From Salmonella enterica subsp. enterica serovar Choleraesuis (GTDB lineage Bacteria; Pseudomonadota; Gammaproteobacteria; Enterobacterales; Enterobacteriaceae), in NCBI GenBank assembly GCA_022846635.1, contig AP025685.1, positions 3,038,001 to 3,102,000 on the forward strand: a stretch of 64,000 bases of DNA, given 5' to 3'. This document shows positions 46,349 through 56,139 of the stretch, in pieces (positions within the stretch are counted from its first letter, which is position 1; each line of letters opens with the position of its first letter). Made by a program: the position numbers and the translations under genes. The notes below the pieces were generated by a model that had not been told where the DNA came from, did not search any database, and saw only the letters and a program-made list of their open reading frames with translations.

Positions 46349-47653
46349 CTATCGCTCCCAGTAAGCCTCTTCCAGGCTGTCTTCCCGCTCCGGCAGACCG
46401 CGAGTCAGGCGCGGAGAGTGTTGATTCAACACCTGATAACTTACCCGGTTAGCATATTTGCAGATCTGCGCCAGTGAGGAATAACTCAGCCAGGTACACT
46501 GATGTTTGCTCGAATTCGGCACGTTGTTACGGTGGTAATTATTGGCAGTAATATCGTGAAGCAGCGCAGCCAGCGCCCCGTCTCCCGCACCGTTGGTATT
46601 CATAATCCGCTCCGGGCCGCCCATATAAGGCGCAATATGCGAATAGACTCTCAGCGGCTGCTCACAGTCCTGATGGCGCATTGCCCGGCTAAACTCGTAT
46701 TGATTAAACTCCGCAATAGCACCCGGCAGTAGAGGATGCTGCGTTTTACGTTTCATTGATTCTTCGGTAAAACCGGCCATATACAGACCCTGCGGCCCCG
46801 CGGTACATAGCACCAGGTCTACCCAGTCCAGAGTTTTATCCGCCGCCATCAGTGGGTCGCTTATTCCGGTCAGCGCCTCCCCTTCCTCTTCATTCATAGC
46901 CAGAATAGATACATGCTCTTTGAGGAAGTCGCGCCACCACTGCGGGTTATCGGCAATCACAAATTTTGTACCAAGCGTCAGCACCACCGGGACGTTGTGA
47001 CGTTTTGCATAAGCGATAGCCTGCATTGTGGCCTCAGCCATCGGTTCATCCGCTTTACAGCGCACCAGATAGGCGCTTAAAACCAATGCCGAGGCACCGG
47101 CAATAACTTCCTCCGGGATAAACTCAGGCTTCAGCAGATTCATCATGCCGGGGCTAATCGCAAAAGTGCGCTCACCGTGCTGATTGATAAGGGTAAAGCA
47201 GCGGCCAATAGCGCCCGGAACGCCCTGTAAATAGTTGAGGTCAGTGCGGCTGGAGGTATTACACAAATAGCGATAGGCATAACCGCCGATTTCGATGTTT
47301 TCACACATAACGCCCAATAGTACCGAGCGGTCATCGGCCAGAACCGAGTAGTTATGCATGGTATTGCCGATGGTGCCACCGGCAAACTGATGCGTTATCA
47401 GGTTTTCCTGCACCAGCTCCCGATAAAGTGCTTCGGCAATATCGTCTTCAATCACCAGAGAGTGACCAAAACTCAGGCCATAGCGATGGACAAAATCGTC
47501 ATCAACCCGGGCTTCAATATCCACCAGGGTCTGATCGATCCCTACCACCCAGGAAGTGCCATTCTCACTTTCTGGCTGAACCTGTTTTAGTAACGGGTCA
47601 CGGGCGCTGACAGGGAAGTAGTGTTTAGATTTACGTTTACCGGGAAATTTCAT
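46349..47653 (-). CDS. gsk: Inosine-guanosine kinase
   Basis: A 434-residue PfkB/ribokinase-family kinase that phosphorylates guanosine and inosine with ATP for purine salvage. The same length as in E. coli. The nucleoside-binding block GGTIGNTMHNYSVLADDRSVLLG and the C-terminal anion-hole/catalytic-base motif NTNGAGDGALAALLHD are visible. It is convergent to ybaL and transcribed in the same direction as hemH. UshA, Apt and Adk elsewhere in the window serve the same salvage network. Confidence 0.97.
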   Translation of the reverse strand: MKFPGKRKSKHYFPVSARDPLLKQVQPESENGTSWVVGIDQTLVDIEARVDDDFVHRYGLSFGHSLVIEDDIAEALYRELVQENLITHQFAGGTIGNTMHNYSVLADDRSVLLGVMCENIEIGGYAYRYLCNTSSRTDLNYLQGVPGAIGRCFTLINQHGERTFAISPGMMNLLKPEFIPEEVIAGASALVLSAYLVRCKADEPMAEATMQAIAYAKRHNVPVVLTLGTKFVIADNPQWWRDFLKEHVSILAMNEEEGEALTGISDPLMAADKTLDWVDLVLCTAGPQGLYMAGFTEESMKRKTQHPLLPGAIAEFNQYEFSRAMRHQDCEQPLRVYSHIAPYMGGPERIMNTNGAGDGALAALLHDITANNYHRNNVPNSSKHQCTWLSYSSLAQICKYANRVSYQVLNQHSPRLTRGLPEREDSLEEAYWER

Positions 47654-47727
47654 TTATCTGGTTGCAGCAGGAATGTACAGGCCGGGGATGGTAGCACACT
47701 CCTTTATACCGCGAGAAGTACGCCCGA

Positions 47728-48690
47728 TTATGCCGTCCTGTTGATTAGCGCACTCATCATATCGATATGTAACGGGTCGGAATTTAGTGCCGGAATATAT
47801 TCATATTTCTCACCTCCCGCTTCGAGAAATATCTCTCTATTCTGCACGGCTATTTCTTCCAGCGTTTCCAGACAGTCTGCGGCAAAGCCGGGACACATTA
47901 CCTGAATATGCTTCACGCCCTGCTCACCCAGCATTTTTAGGGTTTCATCGGTATAAGGCGTCAGCCACTGTTCACGACCAAAGCGCGACTGAAAGGTCAT
48001 CATCACTTTTTCCGGCGCAATGCCCGAAGCCGAAACCAGTTCACGGGTAGTCGCGCGGCAACGCAGCGGATAGTCATCCCCTTCATTTGCATAACGCTCG
48101 GGGATGCCATGGTAAGAAAGCAGCAGTAGATCCGGCTCGCCGTGAGTTGCAAAGCTCTGGCGCATGCTGGCACTCAAAGCGGCGATATAGGCCGGATGGG
48201 TTGCATAATCGCGAATGAAATCTACCGAAGGAATACGCCTCCTGGTGGCCAGCAGTCGCGCCAGCTCATCCCAAACCGCAGCAACGGTCGAACAGGAATA
48301 TTGAGGATAGAGCGGCAGCACGATGAGATGATCCACGCCACTTTCCAGAAGTGCGTCCAATGCGTGGCTCAGAGAAGGCTCACCATAGCTCATACCCAGC
48401 TCGACCGGCACATTCCCCAGCCGTTCCCGTAATGCACTCTCTTGCTGGCGGCTATAAACCATGAGCGGAGATCCTCCCTCCATCCAGACGCTTTGATAAA
48501 GCTTTGCCACTCTTGGCGCTCGCAGGGGCAAAATCACGCCGCGCAACAGTGGCCACCACAGCAGACGTGGCGTATCAACAACCCGGCGGTCACTCAAAAA
48601 CTGGCGCAGATAACGGCGCACCGCACCTGGGGTCGGGGCCTCGGGGGTGCCGAGATTGACTAATAGCACGCCTGATTTGACCTGATGCAA
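47728..48690 (-). CDS. hemH: Ferrochelatase
   Basis: A 320-residue enzyme that inserts Fe2+ into protoporphyrin IX in the last step of heme synthesis. The catalytic histidine lies in [20 protein letters not shown], and [21 protein letters not shown] is the family signature. The start is TTG 48690, set by AGGAG seven bases before it and by alignment of [19 protein letters not shown] with E. coli HemH; no nearby ATG is in frame. It lies downstream of adk, as in E. coli. Confidence 0.96.
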   Translation of the reverse strand: MHQVKSGVLLVNLGTPEAPTPGAVRRYLRQFLSDRRVVDTPRLLWWPLLRGVILPLRAPRVAKLYQSVWMEGGSPLMVYSRQQESALRERLGNVPVELGMSYGEPSLSHALDALLESGVDHLIVLPLYPQYSCSTVAAVWDELARLLATRRRIPSVDFIRDYATHPAYIAALSASMRQSFATHGEPDLLLLSYHGIPERYANEGDDYPLRCRATTRELVSASGIAPEKVMMTFQSRFGREQWLTPYTDETLKMLGEQGVKHIQVMCPGFAADCLETLEEIAVQNREIFLEAGGEKYEYIPALNSDPLHIDMMSALINRTA

Positions 48691-48807
48691 TGTTTCACTC
48701 CTGTAATCGAATCGCTAACCGGTTGATTATTGTAGCTGAAAACGCCGCAGGAAAAACTAATTGCAGTCAGAGGAGGTAACTACCAGAGGGAAGTACTACA
48801 AGATAGT

Positions 48808-48831
48808 ATTGCCGGGCGGGTGCCCGGCAAT
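48808..48831 (-). terminator. adk terminator hairpin
   Basis: ATTGCCGGGC (48808-48817)/GCCCGGCAAT (48822-48831) with a GGGT loop, ten bases past the adk stop. The minus-strand tail is only moderately T-rich. Confidence 0.78.
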
Positions 48832-48841
48832 AATAAGGCGA

Positions 48842-49956
<1,115 letters not shown>

Positions 49957-50802
49957 ATGAATATTCATTTCTTAGGTTCATCCGCCTCGGAAGGTATCCC
50001 CAATCCTTTTTGCCGCTGTAACCTGTGCCAGAAGGCCAGGGCACTGGGTGGAAAAGACGTACGCAGTCATTCATCAGTACTAATTAATAATGAACTACTT
50101 ATCGATATGGCTCCTACCTTCAGCTATCAGTTGCTGCGCGAGGGTCTCGACGCTACGACTATTTCTACACTGCTGTTCACCCATACCCATCCAGATCACT
50201 TTAACGTTGGCGAGTTGTTTAGCCGAATGGAGGGATATGCCTTTGGCATTGATCTGCCGCTGGCAGTTATGGGGAACGATCGGGCCATTAGCGCCTGCGT
50301 CGCCACTCTGCCAGGCTTCAGCCCTCAGCGATTTGCGCCACGCTTTCTGGCACCGTTTATTACGGTGGAGTACGCGGGGTACCAGATTACACCGCTGTTG
50401 GCCAACCACTCTCCCTGGGAGCTTTGCTATCTCTATTACATCGAGAAAGAGGGTTTAGCATTGTTCTATGGCCACGATTCAGGCTGGTTTCCTGAGCCGA
50501 CATGGCGCTGGCTGGCACAAAAAAATATCGATTTAGCCGTGCTGGAGTGTACCTATGGGTTTAGTGGTAAAACGCGCACCGATAATCATATGAGCATTGA
50601 TACCGCCTTTGCCGCACGTCGGGAACTGTATCGCCTGGGCTGCCTGCATCCGGAAAGCCAGGTAGTGCTATCTCATATATCTCACAGCAGTGGCTTAACC
50701 CACGAAGAGATGGTCACCGCCTGCGCTCCTGAGGGCATTCAGGTTGCCTGGGATGGCTTATCTATCAATATGGAGAGCAGGAGTTGCGCCAATGGATTTT
50801 AA
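49957..50802 (+). CDS. MBL-fold hydrolase, PhnP-like
   Basis: A 281-residue metallo-beta-lactamase-fold enzyme. The metal motif is FTHTHPDHF (HxHxDH), with later ligands in LANHS, YGHDSGW and LSHISHSSGL. Near the N-terminus GIPNPFCRCNLCQ has the CxCxxC pattern of the structural zinc site of PhnP, a cyclic-phosphate phosphodiesterase of phosphonate catabolism. No other phn gene is near. The likely substrate is therefore a phosphodiester or cyclic phosphate, but which one is not known. AGGG lies upstream of ATG 49957. The downstream transporter starts inside its 3' end (11-base overlap), so the two are translated together; this suggests a nucleoside- or sugar-phosphate-derived substrate. It lies between adk and htpG, which are adjacent in E. 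coli. Confidence 0.83.
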   Translation: MNIHFLGSSASEGIPNPFCRCNLCQKARALGGKDVRSHSSVLINNELLIDMAPTFSYQLLREGLDATTISTLLFTHTHPDHFNVGELFSRMEGYAFGIDLPLAVMGNDRAISACVATLPGFSPQRFAPRFLAPFITVEYAGYQITPLLANHSPWELCYLYYIEKEGLALFYGHDSGWFPEPTWRWLAQKNIDLAVLECTYGFSGKTRTDNHMSIDTAFAARRELYRLGCLHPESQVVLSHISHSSGLTHEEMVTACAPEGIQVAWDGLSINMESRSCANGF

Positions 50803-52018
50803 TAAAACTCCGCGGTTACTGATTATGATGTTCGTGCAATATTTTATGCAGGGCGCATGGAACATGACGATGGGGCTGGTGCTAAGCAGCTATGGAATGG
50901 CAACGATTATCGGCTCATCTTATGCATTACTAGGCATCGCTACTATTTTATCTCCACTATTTATCGGGCTGGTGGCTGACCGCTTTTTCGCCTCGCAAAA
51001 GGTGATGGGGGTACTGCATCTGCTTAACTCAGTAGTACTGCTTACGGTACCGTATTGCATTGAATCCCGCGATACGGGGCTGACGCTACTGGCCATTTTC
51101 GCGGTCGGTCTGCTGTTTTATCCGACAACCGCTCTGGCAAATAGCATTAGTTTTAGTCACATCAACGGCGTGAGGTATTTCCCACTCATTCGAGTCTCCG
51201 GCACCTTAGGCTTTATGGTAATTGGATTTATCATCGGTGAGATGGGCTATTCCGGCAACACCATGACCTGGTTTATCGCCGCCGCCTGCGGAGCGGCTCT
51301 CGGCCTGTATTGCTTCACTCTACCGCCGACGCCGCCTCAGGCGAAAGACAGCCCCTTTGCGATTCGCGATTTGCTATGTCTGGATGCCCTGGCACTATTT
51401 AAAGACCGCAACTTCAGCATTTTAATGGCCAGTATTTTGGTTTTGATGATCCCCAAAACTGCCTATTCGGCCTATATCCCGGTCTATCTAAAAGATCTCG
51501 GCTTTGATAATGCGGCCTCAATAATGCAAATCGGCATCGCCTGTGAAGTTATCTTCATGTTTTTAATAGCCACTTTTTTACTCCGATTTGGGTTTAAAAC
51601 CACGCTGATGCTGGGTGCCATTTGCTGGGTAATCCGGCTGCTGTTTTTTGCCCAGGCTATCAATGGCAGCCTGTTATTGATTATTTGCGGGCTGATGCTG
51701 CAGGGGTTTTGCTGGGATTTTTTCTTTACGGTGGCGGATATCTACGTCGATCGTAAAGCCCCGGCGAAGATTAAAGCACAGGCGCAGAGCCTGCGCTTTA
51801 TTGTCTCTAACGGCGTCGGACTATTAATTGCATCTTCCGTGTGCGGCGCTATTTTTAACTCCAGCGTTGCCAACAGCACGGTACAGCTATCGCCGCAGTG
51901 GCAGATTTTTTGGGGGTATCCGGCCGCTATTGCCGCTGTAGTCGTTATTAGTTTTGGCGCTTTTTTCAAAGATGATTTTCGCCGCCAAAAACGCAAGGAA
52001 TTGAGCCTGAAAAGCTAA
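50792..52018 (+). CDS. Nucleoside:H+ symporter-family MFS transporter
   Basis: A 408-residue inner-membrane permease with 12 helices resembling the NupG/XapB/YegT family. N-terminal blocks LLIMMFVQYFMQGAWNMTMGL and FIGLVADRFFASQKVMG, and FPLIRVSGTLGFMVIGFIIGE, are typical. YVDRKAPAKIKAQAQSLRF in the second half is also family-like. ATG 50792 has GCAGGAG upstream and overlaps the hydrolase gene; the frame from 50744 only adds hydrolase sequence. Its close coupling to a PhnP-like hydrolase suggests uptake of a nucleoside or related compound that the hydrolase acts on. The exact paralogue cannot be assigned without a search. Confidence 0.85.
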   Translation: MDFNKTPRLLIMMFVQYFMQGAWNMTMGLVLSSYGMATIIGSSYALLGIATILSPLFIGLVADRFFASQKVMGVLHLLNSVVLLTVPYCIESRDTGLTLLAIFAVGLLFYPTTALANSISFSHINGVRYFPLIRVSGTLGFMVIGFIIGEMGYSGNTMTWFIAAACGAALGLYCFTLPPTPPQAKDSPFAIRDLLCLDALALFKDRNFSILMASILVLMIPKTAYSAYIPVYLKDLGFDNAASIMQIGIACEVIFMFLIATFLLRFGFKTTLMLGAICWVIRLLFFAQAINGSLLLIICGLMLQGFCWDFFFTVADIYVDRKAPAKIKAQAQSLRFIVSNGVGLLIASSVCGAIFNSSVANSTVQLSPQWQIFWGYPAAIAAVVVISFGAFFKDDFRRQKRKELSLKS

Positions 52019-52029
52019 CGTCAACGCTC

Positions 52030-52085
52030 CCGGCTGAGAAAAGCGCATTCCTCAGCCGGTAACCGCGGCTTTACGATAAAGCCGC
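52030..52085. terminator. Paired hairpins between MFS gene and SDR gene
   Basis: First stem CCGGCTGAG (52030-52038)/CTCAGCCGG (52051-52059); second GCGGCTTTA (52065-52073)/TAAAGCCGC (52077-52085) with a CGA loop. They lie between converging genes and probably end transcription from both sides. Confidence 0.78.
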
Positions 52086-52095
52086 AGTATTCAAA

Positions 52096-52827
52096 TCAAG
52101 CCAGCAGACCGCCATCAACCGGGATCGCTGCGCCATTAATATAACCCGCGTCCGGGCTCACCAAAAAGGCCACGGTACGGGAAATATCATTGACTACGCC
52201 GTATTTGCCAGAGGCTACAAAAGCCGCCAGCACGTCTGCGCCTTGGCCATTGGCAGGATTAAGGTCGGTATCAATTGGGCCGGGTTCCACCACGTTAATG
52301 GTAATGCCAGATGGCCCCAGATCCCTGGCCGCACCCTGAGCAAAACCGCGCAGGCTTGCTTTGGTTGCCGAATAGAGTGACAGCCCAGGGAACGGAGCAC
52401 GACCGGCAAATGCCGATCCCATTAACACAATGCGCCCACCGCTCTGCATGTGCTGTAGCGCTTCATGAGTTTCAACCATCACGGCGCGAATATTCAGGTT
52501 CAGCACATTCTCAATATCGCTGATATTTGCCTTATCAATAGTTTGATAAGGATAGGTGCCCGCATTACACACCAGGGCATCAATTCGCCCAAAGTGGCTC
52601 ACCGTTTCGGCGACAACTTTTTGGTTTCCGGCAACGGTGGAACCATCAGCCTTAATAGCCAGCGCTTTGCGCCCGGCGGCCTCAATTAGGGCAACAACTT
52701 CATCCGCTTTTGCCTGATTACGGGCATAGGATAAAGCAATATCAAATCCATCCCGGGCAAGCCGTTCGGCAATTGCGGCGCCGATCCCGCGGCTACCGCC
52801 GGTAATTAGAGCAACACGATTAGCCAT
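52096..52827 (-). CDS. Short-chain dehydrogenase/reductase
   Basis: A 243-residue NAD(P)-dependent SDR. The cofactor motif TGGSRGIG, the NAG motif in VCNAGTYPY, catalytic Ser (GSAFAGR) and YSATK, and VEPGPIDTDLNPANG are all visible; the last block and C-terminal INGAAIPVDGG resemble BdcA/FabG-type enzymes. It is related to but not clearly the orthologue of E. coli BdcA. ATG 52827 starts MANRVALITGG. It converges on the hydrolase/transporter pair and lies next to htpG in the same direction. Substrate is unknown. Confidence 0.85.
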   Translation of the reverse strand: MANRVALITGGSRGIGAAIAERLARDGFDIALSYARNQAKADEVVALIEAAGRKALAIKADGSTVAGNQKVVAETVSHFGRIDALVCNAGTYPYQTIDKANISDIENVLNLNIRAVMVETHEALQHMQSGGRIVLMGSAFAGRAPFPGLSLYSATKASLRGFAQGAARDLGPSGITINVVEPGPIDTDLNPANGQGADVLAAFVASGKYGVVNDISRTVAFLVSPDAGYINGAAIPVDGGLLA

Positions 52828-53084
52828 TTCTATATCCTTTTTATGGGTGAGTGAATCAACTGGAAAATATAAACCAGCCTCGGGTTGTATCTATTATGAA
52901 AACCGGCTGTCGGACACGCTGGTCTGTTACCGGTCACACAACATATTGGGCCATAAGGATTTATAGGGGTGATAGCATGCTCTTATATAAAACTTGCCTG
53001 ATTTTATGCTGCGACAGAAATACCTGCGGTTTTATAACCACGCGCCATCAACTTGAAAGGACGCTGGCGGTAAATATCGCCCAT
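52828..53084. other. Gap between SDR gene and htpG
   Basis: Non-coding gap with the SDR promoter. Nothing else recognised. Confidence 0.4.
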
Positions 53085-53109
53085 AAAAAAGCCCCCGCAT
53101 TGCGGGGGC
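53085..53109 (-). terminator. htpG terminator
   Basis: GCCCCCGC/GCGGGGGC stem with an ATT loop (53091-53109) and an A run at 53085-53090 that becomes a T tail on the minus strand. Strong intrinsic terminator. Confidence 0.92.
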
Positions 53110-53130
53110 CTGTTGTCAGACTGGGGTGAA

Positions 53131-55005
53131 TCAAGATGCCAGCAGCTGGTTTACCCGGCGGATAAACTGGTTTGGATCTTCCAGCGTGCCGCGTTCAGCC
53201 AGCATCGCCTGATCCAGCAGCAGCTCAACCCACTCAGAGAATGCGCCCTCTTCGGTTATCGACGAGGTGCGTTTTACCAGCGGATGATCCGGGTTCAGTT
53301 CGAAAATATATTTTACTTCCGGTACTGCCTGACCTGCTGCGGCAAACAGTTTCGCCATCTGGGTGCTCATTTCATCGTTGTCAGTAACCACGATGGCCGG
53401 AGTATCCGTCAGGCGATGGGTCAGGCGTACGTCTTTCACGCGCTCGCCAAGCAGGGCTTTAACCCGGTCAACAAACGGTGCCAGCGCTTCGTCAGCGGCT
53501 TTCGCTTCTTCATCTACCTCATCGGCCAGCTTATCCAGTGAGGAGTCTGCTTTTGAAACAGACTGGAAGGATTTACCGTCATACTCATTGAGGTAGTTCA
53601 TCATCCACTCATCGATGCGATCGGAAAGCAGCAGAACCTCAATGCCCTTCTTACGCAACAGCTCCAGGTGCGGGCTGCTTTTCGCCGCCGCATAGCTGTC
53701 GGCGGTGATGTAGTAGATTTTTTCCTGCCCTTCTTTCATACGTGCAATGTAATCGTCCAGCGAGACGGTTTGCGCCGATGAATCGTTATGGGTCGTCGCG
53801 AAGCGCAGCAGTTTAGCAATAGCCTGCTGGTTGCCACTGTCTTCCGCCGGGCCTTCTTTCAGTACCAGCCCAAACTGCTGCCAGAAAGTCTGATATTTAT
53901 CGGCATCGTCTTTAGCCAGCTTATCCAGCATTTGCAGCACGCGCTTGGTCAGCGCATTGCGCAGGTTGCGGGTAACAGTGCTGTCTTGCAGGATTTCACG
54001 CGATACGTTAAGCGGCAGATCGTTAGAGTCCACCAGACCGCGTACAAAGCGCAGATAGTTCGGTACAAACTGCTCAGCGTCATCCATGATGAACACGCGC
54101 TGCACGTACAGTTTCAGGCCGTGTTTATGATCGCGGTTCCACATATCCCACGGCGCATGAGAAGGTACATACAGCAGGCTGGTGTACTCCTGCTTACCTT
54201 CAACGCGGTTATGGCTCCAGGTGAGCGGGTCGCTGAAGTCATGTGAGGTATGCTTGTAAAACTCGATATAGTCTTCGTCGCTAATTTCGCTTTTGCTACG
54301 CGTCCACAGCGCCTGGGCTTTGTTCACTTTTTCAAAGCTGACGGTGGTCTCACCATCTTTTTCTTCGTGAGTTTCAAACTCAACCGGCAGCGCAATGTGA
54401 TCGGAGTATTTGCTGATAGTGTTACGTACCCGCCAGTCATCCAGGAACTCGTCTTCACCCTCACGCAGGTGCAAGGTAATTTCGGTGCCGCGATCTTCTT
54501 TGGTGATAGAAGCGATGGTGTACTCACCTTCGCCCGCCGACTCCCAAAATACGCCTTCTTCCGCCGGAACGCCTGCCGCGCGGGTACGAACAGTCACTTT
54601 GTCCGCCACGATAAATGCAGAATAGAAGCCGACCCCGAACTGACCAATCAGCTGGCTGTCTTTTGCCTGGTCGGAGCCCATAGACTCCAGGAATGCTTTC
54701 GTACCGGATTTCGCAATGGTACCCAGGTTTTCAATAACTTCATCGCGAGTCATACCGATGCCGTTATCGGCGATAGTCAGGGTACGTTTCTCTTTGTCTA
54801 CCGAAACGCGAACGCGCAGCTCTCCGTCGCCCGCATAGAGATCCGGATTAGACAACGCGCGAAAACGCAGCTTATCGGCCGCATCCGAAGCATTGGAGAT
54901 CAGTTCACGCAGGAAGATTTCTTTATTCGAATAGAGAGAATGGATCATCAGATGCAGAAGCTGTTTCACTTCAGACTGAAAACCGCGAGTCTCTTGTCCT
55001 TTCAT
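53131..55005 (-). CDS. htpG: HtpG, bacterial Hsp90
   Basis: A 624-residue ATP-dependent cytoplasmic chaperone; same length as in E. coli. The GHKL ATP-binding domain is at residues 1-220 ([51 protein letters not shown]), then middle and C-terminal dimerisation domains. A sigma-32 promoter is visible upstream, so it is heat-induced. In E. coli adk follows directly; here the SDR and the hydrolase/transporter pair intervene. Confidence 0.98.
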   Translation of the reverse strand: MKGQETRGFQSEVKQLLHLMIHSLYSNKEIFLRELISNASDAADKLRFRALSNPDLYAGDGELRVRVSVDKEKRTLTIADNGIGMTRDEVIENLGTIAKSGTKAFLESMGSDQAKDSQLIGQFGVGFYSAFIVADKVTVRTRAAGVPAEEGVFWESAGEGEYTIASITKEDRGTEITLHLREGEDEFLDDWRVRNTISKYSDHIALPVEFETHEEKDGETTVSFEKVNKAQALWTRSKSEISDEDYIEFYKHTSHDFSDPLTWSHNRVEGKQEYTSLLYVPSHAPWDMWNRDHKHGLKLYVQRVFIMDDAEQFVPNYLRFVRGLVDSNDLPLNVSREILQDSTVTRNLRNALTKRVLQMLDKLAKDDADKYQTFWQQFGLVLKEGPAEDSGNQQAIAKLLRFATTHNDSSAQTVSLDDYIARMKEGQEKIYYITADSYAAAKSSPHLELLRKKGIEVLLLSDRIDEWMMNYLNEYDGKSFQSVSKADSSLDKLADEVDEEAKAADEALAPFVDRVKALLGERVKDVRLTHRLTDTPAIVVTDNDEMSTQMAKLFAAAGQAVPEVKYIFELNPDHPLVKRTSSITEEGAFSEWVELLLDQAMLAERGTLEDPNQFIRRVNQLLAS

Positions 55006-55065
55006 GGTGGTGATTCCTCAACAATTTGGTAGGTCAAAAAGGGTGTAATCAACGATGAGGAAGTA

Positions 55066-55092
55066 ATGGGGATAACAGGAAGGAAATTCAAG
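55066..55092 (-). promoter_or_regulatory. Sigma-32 promoter of htpG
   Basis: Reading the minus strand, CTTGAA (55092-55087), a 15-base spacer, and CCCCAT (55071-55066) match the sigma-32 consensus CTTGAAA-N13-17-CCCCATNT. It lies about 60 bases before the htpG start codon. Confidence 0.9.
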
Positions 55093-55121
55093 CGGAGTGC
55101 CTGTTAAGGCACCCCGATTGA

Positions 55122-55727
55122 TTAAAACTTAATCTTTTGACGCCCAACCAAAGAGTGTGACAGCGTGGTGCCATCCACCATCTCAAGTTCACCGCCTACC
55201 GGTACGCCGTGGGCGATACGGCTGGCTTCGACGCCATACTGCGCGCACAGCTCACCAATATAGTTAGCCGTAGCCTCACCTTCCACCGTAGGGTTGGTGG
55301 CGAGGATAACTTCGCTAATGGACTCCTGCTCCAGCCGCTGCTCGAGCCGGCCCAGCCCGATATCATCAGGGCCAATACCGTCGAGAGGCGACAGATGCCC
55401 CATCAGAACAAAGTAACGTCCGGAAAACTGCCCGGTTTGCTCAATAGCGTGAATATCCGCCGGGCTTTCCACCACGCAGATCTGCCCATTCTCCTGCCGC
55501 CGTGGGTTGGCGCAGATTGCGCAAACTTCCTGCTCGGTGAAGGTTCGGCAGTCGGCACAATGGCCGATTTCCGACATGGCGCGCGTCAGCGCCTGCGCCA
55601 GGCGCATTCCTCCACTACGATCCCGCTGCAGTAGAGTAAAGGCCATGCGCTGGGCCGACTTAGGCCCTACGCCTGGCAAGCAGCGCAGGGCTTCCATCAA
55701 CTGCGAGAGTAATGGACTGGTTTGCAT
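55122..55727 (-). CDS. recR: RecR, recombination mediator
   Basis: A 201-residue RecFOR-pathway protein that helps load RecA at gaps. It has an N-terminal HhH segment ([14 protein letters not shown]), a zinc finger [16 protein letters not shown], and a Toprim domain ([17 protein letters not shown]). Same length as in E. coli. The start codon overlaps the ybaB stop by one base, so the two are coupled; dnaX-ybaB-recR is the conserved order. Confidence 0.98.
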   Translation of the reverse strand: MQTSPLLSQLMEALRCLPGVGPKSAQRMAFTLLQRDRSGGMRLAQALTRAMSEIGHCADCRTFTEQEVCAICANPRRQENGQICVVESPADIHAIEQTGQFSGRYFVLMGHLSPLDGIGPDDIGLGRLEQRLEQESISEVILATNPTVEGEATANYIGELCAQYGVEASRIAHGVPVGGELEMVDGTTLSHSLVGRQKIKF

Positions 55728-56056
55728 CAGAACGGCATCTTAAAGCCCGGTGGCAGCTGCATACCGGCAGAGACAGAGGCCATTTTCTCTTTCTGAGTTT
55801 CTTCGATACGGCGAGCGGCATCGTTAAATGCGGCCGCAACCAGATCTTCCAGCATCTCTTTATCGTCTTCCAGCAGGCTTGGATCGATCTCAACGCGGCG
55901 GCAGTTATGCGCCCCGTTAATAGTTACTTTCACCAGGCCCGCGCCAGATTCGCCGGTAACTTCCGTCTGGGCGATCTCTTCCTGCATCTTTTGCATTCTT
56001 TCCTGCATTTGCTGGGCTTGCTTCATCATGTTGCCCAGACCACCTTTACCAAACAT
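55727..56056 (-). CDS. ybaB: YbaB, nucleoid-associated protein
   Basis: A 109-residue YbaB/EbfC-family DNA-binding protein ([20 protein letters not shown], then TVNG-like [18 protein letters not shown]). It forms dimers that bind DNA with little sequence demand. It lies between dnaX and recR in one operon. Same length as in E. coli. Confidence 0.97.
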   Translation of the reverse strand: MFGKGGLGNMMKQAQQMQERMQKMQEEIAQTEVTGESGAGLVKVTINGAHNCRRVEIDPSLLEDDKEMLEDLVAAAFNDAARRIEETQKEKMASVSAGMQLPPGFKMPF

Positions 56057-56139
56057 AGCTCTCTCTCTTTAGCTCGGGCCGCTTATCGTCACAGACGGTT
56101 AGCAGCGTTTAGGTTGACCACTGGCAGGCTGGCTGCCGG

